Shown: positions 16,910-25,702, numbered from the stretch's first letter. The stretch is DNA of 64,000 nt from Pseudopedobacter sp038243635 (GCA_038243635.1 JBBSQW010000013.1:1-64000), one strand, 5' to 3'. Notes: a model not told the origin generated them from the letters alone. Program-made: numbers and translations.

Positions 16910-17298
16910 TGCAAATTTGTAAGCCGGGTTCTGTCATCCCATAACAATTCAGGATGTCTCTATCATTTATCTTGCCATAATATTGCTATTACAGTCTAAC
17001 GATCTACCCTTCCTGATAGTGAATGAACACAGCGGAACGGGTCGCTCCGACGATCAGGATTTATTTGATCTTTCAACTCCTGAGGTTTACCACGATGCAT
17101 GTCGCCATACAAAGTCGTGAGCTCTTACCTCACGTTTTCACCCTTACTTTGCCGTAAAGACAAAGCGGTTTATTTTCTGTAGCACTTTCTGTCGTTCTAT
17201 TACAAAACGCCTTCCCGTTAGGAAGCAAGATACCCTATGTTGCCCGGACTTTCCTCCGCCCCGACGTTAAATCGAAGCCGCGATAGAGCCATTTGCAA
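16910..17298 (-). ncRNA. rnpB: RNase P RNA component (class A)
   Basis: The complement strand contains the conserved GAGGAAAGTCCGGGC (17256-17242) near the 5' end and ACAGAACCCGGCTTAC (16934-16919) at the 3' end. Both are hallmarks of bacterial RNase P RNA. The outer ends GCAAAT (16911-16916) and ATTTGC (17291-17296) can pair as stem P1. The RNA processes the 5' end of tRNA precursors. Exact ends are estimates from P1 pairing. Confidence 0.95.
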
Positions 17299-17317
17299 CG
17301 CAAAGGTAAGGATTAAA

Positions 17318-17740
17318 TCAATCGCATTTCCGTAGATTTTTCTCCACTTCGGCTAAATCGTAAATTCCTTGATTATTACCAAAAGCGTTAGTGACGTAAG
17401 TCAACAGCTTTGCAATTTCTATAGGTGCCAAATGTGTTTCCGCCGGCATCACGCCATCATAGGTTTTACCATTTACAACGATAGTGTCTTTTAGGCCGTA
17501 AGCTACAAAACAGGCTAGCTTGTCGCGATTGGTTTTCAAATATATGGTATCGGTTAAGGGTGGTATTAACGCCTCTAAGCCTTCTCCGTCATCCATGTGG
17601 CAATTGCTGCAATGGCTTTTGTAAAGTGCTGATCCGCTAGAATAGTAGCTTTGGTATTTAATAGTTTCCTCATTACAGGCGTTCAAAAATATGATGATAA
17701 CTGAACCAAAGAAAATGAACGGAAGCAAGAACTTTCTCAT
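17318..17740 (-). CDS. Cytochrome c lipoprotein related to the NirK C-terminal domain
   Basis: 140 residues. Lipobox 'FLNAC' (Cys22) predicts lipidation. One haem site 'CSNCH' lies near residues 44-48 and a probable Met ligand in 'YDGVMPAE'. The stretch 'VVNGKTYDGVMPA' and the later 'LLTYVTNAFGNN' closely parallel 'VVNGKKYDGVMPA' and 'ILTYVRNSWGN' of the NirK cytochrome domain at 7244-8680, so the two probably share ancestry. It overlaps the upstream SCO gene by 4 bases (ATGA). It likely carries electrons in the periplasm; the partner is unknown. Confidence 0.9.
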   Translation of the reverse strand: MRKFLLPFIFFGSVIIIFLNACNEETIKYQSYYSSGSALYKSHCSNCHMDDGEGLEALIPPLTDTIYLKTNRDKLACFVAYGLKDTIVVNGKTYDGVMPAETHLAPIEIAKLLTYVTNAFGNNQGIYDLAEVEKNLRKCD

Positions 17741-18390
17741 TTTTTTGCCGATTTATACTCGTTGAGCAATATATCGATATCGTTGGATAAATTTTCGACC
17801 TGTTCCTTATTTGTACCATCGTAAGCGCCTCTAATTCTTCTTTCTTTATCAACTAAAATAAAATAACCAGAATGCTCCACACCGCCAGGGATATCCGCAT
17901 TTTCTTGTGCATAGTTCATATAGCCGTTTTTAGCTAAACTGTAAACGCTATCTCTGTTGCCTAAAAGAAAGCTCCACTGTGTGCCTTCAACGCCGAGTTT
18001 GTTTGCATACTTTTTTAGTACAGGAATGGTATCATGTTTTGGATCAATGGTGTGAGACATAAAGCGCACTTCATTGTTCCCCTTATATTTCTTGTAAACA
18101 GAAAGCATGTTTTTGCTCATAACTGGGCAAATAGAAGGGCAGGTAGTAAAAAAGAAATCCGCGATATAAATGCTGTTTTTTAGAGAGTCATTATTGATAA
18201 CCACGCTGTCTTGATTTACAAAACTAAAATTAGGAATGGTTTGGTAAAAAGTGTCTATCAATAACTTTCCACGTTCCATTCTGTCAATGGTTTGCATCTC
18301 TCCTAAAAAAGGAAGTCTTTTAGCGTTTTGCGTACAAGAAAATAAAAGAATGGCTGTTGATAAAATGGCAATGTATTTTAAAATTTTCAT
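17737..18390 (-). CDS. SCO1/SenC-family copper chaperone lipoprotein
   Basis: 217 residues. Lipobox 'LLFSC' (Cys19). The thioredoxin-like fold shows C84 and C88 in 'FTTCPSICPV' and H173 in 'GGVEHSGYF', the three copper ligands of SCO proteins, plus 'HTIDPKHDTIPVLKKYA'. It is translationally coupled to the cytochrome c gene. Such SCO-cytochrome pairs usually serve copper-dependent respiratory enzymes, but no oxidase gene is present here. The paralogue at 9698-10285 is shorter and sits with nirK. Confidence 0.92.
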   Translation of the reverse strand: MKILKYIAILSTAILLFSCTQNAKRLPFLGEMQTIDRMERGKLLIDTFYQTIPNFSFVNQDSVVINNDSLKNSIYIADFFFTTCPSICPVMSKNMLSVYKKYKGNNEVRFMSHTIDPKHDTIPVLKKYANKLGVEGTQWSFLLGNRDSVYSLAKNGYMNYAQENADIPGGVEHSGYFILVDKERRIRGAYDGTNKEQVENLSNDIDILLNEYKSAKK

Positions 18391-18407
18391 AGTTTTAGTT
18401 GATTGAG

Positions 18408-18573
18408 TTCATTAGTCATTAGGCTTTTCTTTGAGGCTAGAAGGTTCATTGAGTCATTAGTACTTACTTCATGTTTAGATATTTGATAGCTCATTGAGTC
18501 CATTATTCTTTGGTACGATGCATTCTAGCCACCCAAACTAATGACTAATGAACTCCTAATGACTAATGACTAA
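18408..18573. repeat. Inverted copies of the TTCATTAGTCATTAG word
   Basis: TTCATTAGTCATTAG (18408-18422) faces its exact reverse complement CTAATGACTAATGAA (18538-18552), with a further copy CTAATGACTAATGACTAA running to 18573. The last copy includes the stop codon of the helicase gene (TAG, 18572-18570 on the minus strand). The same word occurs at 1874-1934. The arrangement looks like a short element with 15-base inverted ends. Confidence 0.75.
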
Positions 18574-20864
18574 ATTATCCTCAACTTAGCAAATTTTAAC
18601 AACAATTGCTTCTGTCCAATCTCTTTAAAAAAGATAGTTGCTTTTACGTCTTGCTTGCTTCCTTCTAAGGTTAGTACTTTTCCGTAACCAAACCTCTCGT
18701 GTTCGACCTCGTGACCAACTTGTAAATTAGAAGTGTCGCTAGGAGCGAAGCCTTCACTTGGTATGTGTGCCTTTGCCAACAATGACGTCGTTTTCATTGG
18801 CTTAGTTGCAGGTTTTGGTTTCGAGTAAGTATCGCCTTGAGCTTGTGTAAAACTAGATTTACTTTGCCATTGTGAGCGTTCGTCGTCAAACCCACCGTTA
18901 CTTGGCGTCGATGCTCTTTTTGGGATATCGATTTCCAAATATCTTGGATCAATTTCATCCAAAAACCTAGATGGTTCACAATTGATCAACGTTCCAAATT
19001 TAAACCTCGATGTAGCATAGCTGATGTGTAGTTTTTTCTCGGCTCGGGTTACAGCTACGTAAAATAACCTGCGTTCCTCTTCTAAATCCGCTCTAGAATT
19101 CAAAGACATTTGAGAAGGAAAAAGGTTCTCTTCCAAGCCAACAATATAAACCTGCGGAAATTCTAATCCTTTGGATGAGTGAATGGTCATCAAGGAAACG
19201 GTGTCTTTATCGTCGCCCTTATTTTTATCGTCATTAGTTAACAACGCAACATCCTGCATAAAAATATCTAAACCGCGGTCTTCAATATCCTCACGTTCAG
19301 AAAATTCTTTAATCCCGTTCAATAGTTCCTGAATGTGTTCATACCTAGTAACTCCTTCTACAGATTTATCATCATACAAATCTTTTAACAATCCAGATTG
19401 TTGTGCAATGTGCAATGCCGTTTCATAAGCGGTATTGTTTTTTGCTGTTACTGCAAAACTTTGTATCGCAGTTGCAAAATTGCCGACCGCTACTGCAGCT
19501 CTATTTTCTAAATATTTAGGTGCCTCGCTAATAATTTCAAACAATGTTTTGTTCTCGGTACCCGCAGCTAAAATAATTTTATCTAAAGTGGTTTTTCCAA
19601 TTCCTCTGGCAGGGTAATTAATCACTCTTTTAAAAGCTTCTTCATCTGCCGGATTAAATGTTAGCCTGAAGTAAGCGATTAAATCTTTGATCTCTTTACG
19701 TTGATAAAAGGATGTGCCACCGTGAATTTTATACGGCACACCAAGCTTTCTTAGCGCTTCCTCCATGGAGCGGGACTGGGCATTGGTGCGGTAAAGAATT
19801 GCAAAATCAATCCAGTTTAAAGATTTATCTGCTCTTTCCTGCGCAATAGATTCTGCCACCTGCTTACCTTCTTCATTATCAGAAAAAGACCGACTAATTT
19901 TTATTTTATCGCCAGTTTCATTATCAGAAAATACGTTTTTTTCTAGCTGGTTTTTATTGTTAGCGATAATGCTATTTGCAATGTTCACGATGTTTTGTGT
20001 AGACCGGTAGTTTTGCTCTAATTTAAAAACCTTAACGTCAGGATAATCTTTTTGGAAGTTAAGGATGTTTTGAATGTTGGCGCCCCTAAAAGCATAGATG
20101 CTTTGTGCGTCGTCTCCAACTACACATAAATTTTCCCTAACTGCTGCTAATTTTTTAACAATTAAATACTGCGAGAAGTTAGTATCCTGGTACTCATCTA
20201 CCATTAAGTATTTGAATTTTTGTTGGTATTTATTCAAGACTGAAGGATGCTCTCTAAGTAAAACGTTTGTTTTAAAAAGTAGATCGTCAAAATCCATAGC
20301 GCCAGCTTTAAAGCAACGATTTGCATATGTTTCGTAAATTTTGCCTAAAAATGCTCTTCCCGAAGTAAAATCATCTGCCTGTATTTGTTCGTTTTTTTGA
20401 TACTCGGCAACGGAAATTAAGTTGTTTTTTGCCATGGAAATTCTCCCATATACATAATTATGATGATAGAGTTTATCATCTAAACTCATTTCTTTCAGTA
20501 TAGTTTTTATTAAACTCTTACTATCGTCGGTATCGTAAATGGTGAAGTTGCTTGGGTAGCCGATGTGGTGTGCTTCAACTCTTAATATTTTGGCAAAAAC
20601 CGAGTGGAAAGTGCCCATCCAAATGTTTTTAGCTTCGGAACCAATCACGGTAGTAATGCGGTTACGCATTTCTTTTGCCGCTTTGTTGGTAAAAGTTAGT
20701 ACTAAAATATGGAAAGGATCAACTTTTTTTTGAATAAGATGCGCTACACGGTAAGTTATTACTCTTGTTTTTCCTGATCCGGCACCTGCAACAATCATCA
20801 CTGGTCCTTCTGTTTGCTCTACAGCTTGTCTTTGAGTTGGGTTTAATCCTGCTAAATAATCCAA
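18570..20864 (-). CDS. uvrD: UvrD/PcrA-type DNA helicase
   Basis: A superfamily 1A 3'-5' helicase for repair and replication restart, about 764 residues. Motifs in order: 'NPTQRQAVEQTEGPVMIVAGAGSGKT' (Q motif and Walker A, landmarks in the first 40 residues), 'LTFTNKAA', 'MVDEYQDTN', 'VVGDDAQSIYAFRGA', 'LEQNYRST', 'MTIHSSKGLEF' and 'VAVTRAEKKL'. The C-terminus carries a PcrA-like Tudor segment starting 'VGHEVEHERFGYGKV'. I prefer the TTG at 20864, giving MDYLAGLNPTQ with AGGA about 8 bases upstream. An ATG at 20891 would add nine residues that look unconserved. Confidence 0.93.
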   Translation of the reverse strand: MDYLAGLNPTQRQAVEQTEGPVMIVAGAGSGKTRVITYRVAHLIQKKVDPFHILVLTFTNKAAKEMRNRITTVIGSEAKNIWMGTFHSVFAKILRVEAHHIGYPSNFTIYDTDDSKSLIKTILKEMSLDDKLYHHNYVYGRISMAKNNLISVAEYQKNEQIQADDFTSGRAFLGKIYETYANRCFKAGAMDFDDLLFKTNVLLREHPSVLNKYQQKFKYLMVDEYQDTNFSQYLIVKKLAAVRENLCVVGDDAQSIYAFRGANIQNILNFQKDYPDVKVFKLEQNYRSTQNIVNIANSIIANNKNQLEKNVFSDNETGDKIKISRSFSDNEEGKQVAESIAQERADKSLNWIDFAILYRTNAQSRSMEEALRKLGVPYKIHGGTSFYQRKEIKDLIAYFRLTFNPADEEAFKRVINYPARGIGKTTLDKIILAAGTENKTLFEIISEAPKYLENRAAVAVGNFATAIQSFAVTAKNNTAYETALHIAQQSGLLKDLYDDKSVEGVTRYEHIQELLNGIKEFSEREDIEDRGLDIFMQDVALLTNDDKNKGDDKDTVSLMTIHSSKGLEFPQVYIVGLEENLFPSQMSLNSRADLEEERRLFYVAVTRAEKKLHISYATSRFKFGTLINCEPSRFLDEIDPRYLEIDIPKRASTPSNGGFDDERSQWQSKSSFTQAQGDTYSKPKPATKPMKTTSLLAKAHIPSEGFAPSDTSNLQVGHEVEHERFGYGKVLTLEGSKQDVKATIFFKEIGQKQLLLKFAKLRII

Positions 20865-20901
20865 ATTGTATCCTGTTTTAAGAAAAAACAAAAGTAAAAA
20901 A

Positions 20902-20936
20902 AATGAGGCGGAGATTTTAGTTCCGCCTCATTTTAA
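20902..20936 (-). terminator. Terminator of the TPR/HisKA gene
   Basis: AATGAGGCGGA and TCCGCCTCATT form an 11-bp stem with A/T tracts on both sides. It lies between the TPR/HisKA gene and the helicase start. Confidence 0.8.
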
Positions 20937-20954
20937 GTTCTTAACAAAGCTGTG

Positions 20955-22400
20955 TTAGCTTAAACCTTTTCTGCTCGAGTCATGCAACGCCTCGTTTATC
21001 CCCATAATTTTCTCGTCAATATCATCCACGCATTTTTTTATCTGAGGCGCCACTTCATTGCTAGTTACTAATTTATCTTCCACAAGCATCATTAGGCCTT
21101 TTAAAGTCGCAACAGGAGCTCTTATTTGATGGGAGAGGTGTGAAGAGTATTCGGATAGTTTTTGATTTTTTATAATTAAATCTTTCGTCCGCTCAGCTAT
21201 GATTTCTTCCAGTTTGTGGTTAATGCGATCTACATTGTTTTTTTGCTTGAGTACCTCTTCGTTTAATAGGATTAGCTCTTTATTAGATAATTTAGATTTC
21301 CTGTTGCTTCTCACTAATAAAAAGATGACAAATAAGCAAAGTGCGGCGACAATACCGATTGCTAAAGATAATTTTTTAGCATTTTTTTGTGCTTCGATGG
21401 TGAGCTCGTTCTCTTTTTGAGTTTGTTCTTGTTTGAGAGTTTTTTGGATGAGATTGATGTTGGAAGTTATGGTTTTCGTGTAATTTACACTATCAAGTAA
21501 ATTTATTTCTCTTAAATAATGTAACGCTTTTTTATAATTTTTTCTTTTGGCTTCTAATTCGTAGTTAGTATAAATAAAATCATAGAGTATTTTTGTATCG
21601 TTGGTTAATTCCGCGATGGCAACCCCTTCGTTAATGTACTCTTCTGCTTTTTTAAAATTGTTTTTCTTGATGTATATTGAACTTAATGTCAAGTTCATTG
21701 TAGACACTATGCTGTTTAATTTATGTTCTTTTGCTTTTTTATATGCATCAAGTAGTAATTTTTCCGCTTTATCAATATTATTTAAATGATAATAAATTAC
21801 ACCTAAGTTCTGTAAACTTTGAATATAACCTACTTGATTATTGATTTCCGAAAAAATTTGGTTGCTTAGTTCGTAATTTTTTAAAGCAATGTGATATTTT
21901 TTCTTTCGGTAGTAGGTATTGCCGATATTCATATAGGAACCCGCAATCAAATCTTCTTTATGGTGTTTTTTGGCAATTTTTAAAACTTTCTGATAGTAAC
22001 TCAAAGCTATATCATAATCTGTTTCTTTCCATAGGTTGCCAATATTGTTTAATACTTTAGCTTCGCCCAATTCATCTTTGATCTGCTGAAACTGATCTAT
22101 AGCAACGAGATAACGACTTACAGCAGAATCTTTTTCGTTCAAATAATAAAAGCCTATCCCAATCACTCTGTTAGCTTCTGCAATTTCTTTAATAAGATTC
22201 AGTTTAGTAGCTATTTTATTCGCTTGTTTTCCAATAGATATTGTCTTTTTAGGATCTGTTAAGCGAGCATCATAAGCTTTTTTATTTAAAGCTTTAGCCG
22301 TTTGTTCATTGCGTGTTATCTCGCTAGGAATAGTTTGGAGTTGGAAAGGTTTTGCGCCGAACGAACAGAGCATTATAATAATAAATATTTGGTAGCGCAT
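20955..22400 (-). CDS. TPR membrane protein with HisKA-like segment but no ATPase domain
   Basis: 481 residues. A signal peptide precedes about six to seven tetratricopeptide repeats (roughly residues 75-330, for example 'EAKVLNNIGNLWKETDYDIALSYYQK' as landmark). One transmembrane helix follows near 352-372, then a coiled coil, then 'SSHLSHQIRAPVATLKGLMML', an H-box with H424. A normal sensor kinase would continue with a HATPase_c domain. Here the protein ends 57 residues after the histidine, and a terminator follows. It may act as a dimerising or phosphotransfer partner, or be a truncated kinase; the sequence cannot decide. Similar short forms may occur in relatives. Confidence 0.8.
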   Translation of the reverse strand: MRYQIFIIIMLCSFGAKPFQLQTIPSEITRNEQTAKALNKKAYDARLTDPKKTISIGKQANKIATKLNLIKEIAEANRVIGIGFYYLNEKDSAVSRYLVAIDQFQQIKDELGEAKVLNNIGNLWKETDYDIALSYYQKVLKIAKKHHKEDLIAGSYMNIGNTYYRKKKYHIALKNYELSNQIFSEINNQVGYIQSLQNLGVIYYHLNNIDKAEKLLLDAYKKAKEHKLNSIVSTMNLTLSSIYIKKNNFKKAEEYINEGVAIAELTNDTKILYDFIYTNYELEAKRKNYKKALHYLREINLLDSVNYTKTITSNINLIQKTLKQEQTQKENELTIEAQKNAKKLSLAIGIVAALCLFVIFLLVRSNRKSKLSNKELILLNEEVLKQKNNVDRINHKLEEIIAERTKDLIIKNQKLSEYSSHLSHQIRAPVATLKGLMMLVEDKLVTSNEVAPQIKKCVDDIDEKIMGINEALHDSSRKGLS

Positions 22401-22600
22401 AAACCGTAGTAATCAGTTAGATTTAAAGGTATTCAAAAATTTCAAATTTTAATCTGCATTATAGATATATATATAAGTTAATTGAAAAGCAATAGATTTT
22501 TAATTGAAACATGATATTGTTTTTTAATACATAAATATTTCGTTTAGAATAAAATCTACAACATATTTGTACTGTTATTTACAATTAAAAGTTACAAAAC

Positions 22601-22753
22601 ATGAAAAAGATATTATTAGCATTATTAGTAGTTAGCGCAGTTTCAGTTACGTCATGCAAAAAAGATGCAGAAACAGCACCGGTAAAAAGTTTAATAGTAA
22701 ATGGTAAATTAAACACTAATTTGAATAAAACAGATGTAAGTACTTGGGAATAA
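22601..22753 (+). CDS. Small lipoprotein, 50 residues
   Basis: ATG 22601 to TAA 22753 encodes MKKILLALLVVSAVSVTSCK followed by a 30-residue Asn/Lys/Thr-rich tail ending DVSTWE. The lipobox 'VTSC' (Cys19) is a clear SpII site, so a tiny lipidated envelope peptide is predicted. The remaining 200 bases upstream, in the 22401-22820 gap, are very AT-rich and show no other gene. Function unknown. Confidence rests on the well-formed signal peptide and a Lys-rich n-region. Confidence 0.65.
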   Translation: MKKILLALLVVSAVSVTSCKKDAETAPVKSLIVNGKLNTNLNKTDVSTWE

Positions 22754-22796
22754 TTAATCTCAGAATTAGCGCCAATTTAGCTAAAGTATAAAATCA

Positions 22797-22804
22797 TATA
22801 TTTG
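22797..22804 (+). promoter_or_regulatory. Candidate -7 promoter element (TATATTTG)
   Basis: Matches TAnnTTTG and ends 16 bases before the ATG of the M20 dipeptidase gene at 22821. No convincing -33 element was found. Confidence 0.45.
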
Positions 22805-22820
22805 TATAAATAGCTAATTT

Positions 22821-24191
22821 ATGCAAGTAATAAAAAAATATATTGAGCAGAATCGTCAACGTTTTCTTGATGAATTGTTTGAATTGTTAAGATTTCCGTC
22901 TGTAAGTGCAGATCCTAAATACAAAGGTGATGTGCTAAAAACAGCAGATTTCGTTGCCGAAAAGCTTAAAGAAGCCGGTGCAGACCAAGTTGAGGTTTGC
23001 ACTACAGAAGGGTATCCGATAGTATATGGCGAAAAAATAATAGACCCAGCTTTACCCACGGTTTTGGTGTATGGACATTATGATGTGCAACCACCAGAAC
23101 CTTTAGAGCTTTGGCATACCCCACCTTTTGAACCAACCTTACGTGACGGTAAAATTTACGCCCGTGGAGCTTGTGACGATAAAGGGCAGTTTTATATGCA
23201 TGTAAAAGCTTTTGAGCTGATGATGCAGACTGAAACTTTGCCTTGCAATATCAAGTTTATGATTGAGGGTGAGGAGGAAGTAGGTTCTGATAACCTTGGA
23301 AAGTTTGTAGCGCAAAATACCGAGCGTTTAAAAGCAGACGTTGTTTTGATTTCAGACACTTCTATGCTCAGCATGGAAAACCCTTCACTTGAAACAGGTT
23401 TACGTGGGTTATCTTATATGGAAGTAGAAGTTCAAGGTCCAAATAGAGATTTACACTCTGGTGTTTATGGAGGTGCTGTTGCAAACCCAGCAACAATTCT
23501 ATGTCAGATGATTGCATCACTGCATGATGAAAATAATCACATCACCATTCCTGGTTTTTACGATAACGTGATTGTGCTTTCCGAAGAAGAACGGAAATCG
23601 TTAAATGATGCTCCTTTTGATTTACAGGAATACAAAAAAGATTTAGGTGTTGATGAAGTGTGGGGCGAGGATGGTTATTCAACCATAGAAAGAACCGGAA
23701 TAAGACCAACGCTAGAAGTCAACGGTATATGGGGCGGCTATACTGGTCCCGGTGCCAAAACAGTCTTACCCGCTAAAGCAAACGCAAAAATCTCTATGCG
23801 CTTAGTTCCTGGTCAAGATTGGAAGAAGATTTCAGATTTGTTTAAATCTCATTTTGAAAGTATTGCGCCGAAATGTGTAAAGGTAAGTGTGATTGCACAT
23901 CATGGCGGTACACCGTATGTAACTCCTGTAGATTCTATAGCTTTCAAAGCTGCTTACAAGGCAATTGAAGAGTCGTTTGGTAAAGAGCCTGTGCCAACAA
24001 GGGGCGGAGGAAGTATTCCTATTGTGGCATTATTTGAGCAAGAACTAGGAATCAAAACCGTATTAATGGGTTTTGGCTTAGATAGCGATAATCTACATTC
24101 TCCAAACGAAAAATACGATGTGTTTAATTACTATAAAGGAATAGAAACCATTCCATTGTTTTATAAGCACTTTACGGAATTAAGTACGTAA
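22821..24191 (+). CDS. M20-family dipeptidase
   Basis: 456 residues. A di-zinc peptidase of the CNDP/DapE-like M20 group that cleaves dipeptides in the cytoplasm. Metal and catalytic motifs are visible: 'VYGHYDVQPPEPLELW' (His ligand and catalytic Asp), 'ARGACDDKGQFYMH' (bridging Asp), 'IEGEEEVGS' (catalytic and metal Glu), and a His in 'GLDSDNLHSPNE' near the C-terminus. The dimerisation domain with 'LHSGVYGGAVANPA' is present. No signal peptide. Monocistronic, with a terminator after it. Confidence 0.93.
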   Translation: MQVIKKYIEQNRQRFLDELFELLRFPSVSADPKYKGDVLKTADFVAEKLKEAGADQVEVCTTEGYPIVYGEKIIDPALPTVLVYGHYDVQPPEPLELWHTPPFEPTLRDGKIYARGACDDKGQFYMHVKAFELMMQTETLPCNIKFMIEGEEEVGSDNLGKFVAQNTERLKADVVLISDTSMLSMENPSLETGLRGLSYMEVEVQGPNRDLHSGVYGGAVANPATILCQMIASLHDENNHITIPGFYDNVIVLSEEERKSLNDAPFDLQEYKKDLGVDEVWGEDGYSTIERTGIRPTLEVNGIWGGYTGPGAKTVLPAKANAKISMRLVPGQDWKKISDLFKSHFESIAPKCVKVSVIAHHGGTPYVTPVDSIAFKAAYKAIEESFGKEPVPTRGGGSIPIVALFEQELGIKTVLMGFGLDSDNLHSPNEKYDVFNYYKGIETIPLFYKHFTELST

Positions 24192-24219
24192 AAGCTATAT
24201 TTCAATCTGTATTCAGATT

Positions 24220-24251
24220 AAAAGACAGTGCAATAAGTGCTGTCTTTTTGT
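24220..24251 (+). terminator. Terminator after the M20 dipeptidase gene
   Basis: AAAAGACAG (24220-24228) and CTGTCTTTT (24240-24248) form a 9-bp stem followed by T residues. Confidence 0.75.
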
Positions 24252-24323
24252 TTTAAACTCGTTTTCGCAAGAAAACTAAAAAGATAATAGCCATGTAATC
24301 GTCACGAGAATATTTTCGCGTTA

Positions 24324-24351
24324 TTGTTCTAATTAATTCTTCATATTTTTG
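24324..24351 (+). promoter_or_regulatory. Candidate promoter of metA
   Basis: TTG (24324-24326), 17 bases, then TATTTTTG (24344-24351), matching the TAnnTTTG -7 element of Bacteroidota. A leader of roughly 25-30 bases to the ATG at 24384 is predicted. I looked for a SAM riboswitch here and saw none. Confidence 0.5.
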
Positions 24352-24383
24352 CCCAAGTAAAAACGAATATACAGCGTAATAAT

Positions 24384-25328
24384 ATGCCAGTAAAAATACC
24401 AGACAATCTCCCAGCAATAGAGCTTTTAAAAAAAGAGAATATATTTGTGATGAGTGATTTGAAGGCAGATATTCAAGACATCCGTCCGATGAGGGTGTTG
24501 ATTCTTAATCTCATGCCTATTAAAATCACCACGGAAACGGATTTTGTGAGGTTATTGTCCAACAATCCTTTGCAAGTGGAAGTGGAATTTTTACGTCTGG
24601 ATTCGCATACGTCCAAAAATACTTCAGAAAAGCATTTGCAACAGTTTTATAAAGGCTTTAGCAAAATAAAAAATAATTACTACGATGGGATGATCATTAC
24701 TGGTGCACCTGTTGAAATGTTGAACTTTGAAGACGTAAGTTATTGGGACGAAGTAACACGTATTTTTGATTGGGCAAAAAAACACGTTACGTCAACGTTA
24801 TATATCTGTTGGGCATCTCAAGCAGCGCTTTACCATTTTTATGGGGTACAAAAAACAACGTTAAAAGAAAAGTTATTCGGTGTTTTCAAACATACAGCAA
24901 CGGCAAACAAACACCCTTTGTTCCGTGGTTTTGATGACGAATTTTTTATCCCGCATAGCAGACATACTACTATTTTGAAAACCGATATAGAAAGTAAAAA
25001 CGAAGTTTCCATTTTGGCAGAATCCGAAGATGCTGGAATTGCGATAGCCTCTTCACGCGGTGGGCGTGAGTTTTACCTTACTGGGCATTCAGAATATGCA
25101 CCGTTAATGCTTCATAACGAGTACCAAAGAGATGTGGATAAAGGGCTTTCTGTACCTGTACCCTATAATTATTACAGGAATGATAATCCAAAAGACGGTC
25201 CGCTAGTTTGCTGGACAGGTCATGCAAATTTACTGTTCAATAATTGGTTAAATTACTTTGTTTACCAAGAAACCCCTTTTGATTTGAAAGACGTGGAGCA
25301 TTTGGGTGAGCTGAAGGATAATAATTAG
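24384..25328 (+). CDS. metA: MetA homoserine O-acyltransferase, predicted acetyl-CoA type
   Basis: 314 residues. It activates homoserine for methionine synthesis. The sequence aligns with E. coli MetA without gaps through the active site. Catalytic C142 lies in 'YICWASQAAL', K47 in 'LNLMPIKI', and H235 and E237 in 'TGHSEYAP'. Position 111 is Glu ('TGAPVEML') where the E. coli succinyltransferase has Gly. Glu at this position is the established marker of acetyl-CoA specificity, so homoserine O-acetyltransferase activity is predicted. Monocistronic. Confidence 0.92.
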   Translation: MPVKIPDNLPAIELLKKENIFVMSDLKADIQDIRPMRVLILNLMPIKITTETDFVRLLSNNPLQVEVEFLRLDSHTSKNTSEKHLQQFYKGFSKIKNNYYDGMIITGAPVEMLNFEDVSYWDEVTRIFDWAKKHVTSTLYICWASQAALYHFYGVQKTTLKEKLFGVFKHTATANKHPLFRGFDDEFFIPHSRHTTILKTDIESKNEVSILAESEDAGIAIASSRGGREFYLTGHSEYAPLMLHNEYQRDVDKGLSVPVPYNYYRNDNPKDGPLVCWTGHANLLFNNWLNYFVYQETPFDLKDVEHLGELKDNN

Positions 25329-25335
25329 TACGAGG

Positions 25336-25551
25336 TTACTTTTTAATTTCAAGTTTTAAAATAGCCTTTGCTTCTGCCAACGGAAGATATCTTTTCTCAC
25401 AATTTAAATTTGTTGAAGAATTTCTTGACTTTAAGAAAGAATTTAAGTCTTCGCAATTTCTGAAAAGATCAAATCTTTTTATTGCAAAATCGAAGATATG
25501 TGGTTTTAGTTGGTGCGCCGTAGAAGCTATTGCACTACCTGCAATTCCCAT
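25336..25551 (-). CDS. Hypothetical small protein, possibly a gene remnant
   Basis: 71 codons starting MGIAGSAIASTAHQL and ending AILKLEIKK. No family is recognised and no signal peptide is convincing. In the same frame upstream, past a TAG at 25575-25573, the reading stays open and peptide-like ('NAGRNYSEYAMRREPKL'), so this may be the 3' part of an interrupted gene. It converges with metA. Existence as an expressed protein is uncertain. Confidence 0.3.
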   Translation of the reverse strand: MGIAGSAIASTAHQLKPHIFDFAIKRFDLFRNCEDLNSFLKSRNSSTNLNCEKRYLPLAEAKAILKLEIKK

Positions 25552-25702
25552 ATTGTAACCAACTTCAGTTTTCTACGAGTTCACCAACTTGGGCTCCCTA
25601 CGCATTGCATACTCAGAGTAGTTTCTTCCTGCGTTTAAGCGTTTAATATTAGTCGTATTTAAATAAGCATAGTTTTTGAGAACAGTTTATCGCTTAGCAA
25701 TT

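Noticed and set aside
24252..24383. Possible SAM riboswitch before metA
   Set aside because: No conserved SAM-I or SAM-II core could be recognised; the leader predicted from the promoter is only about 25-30 bases.
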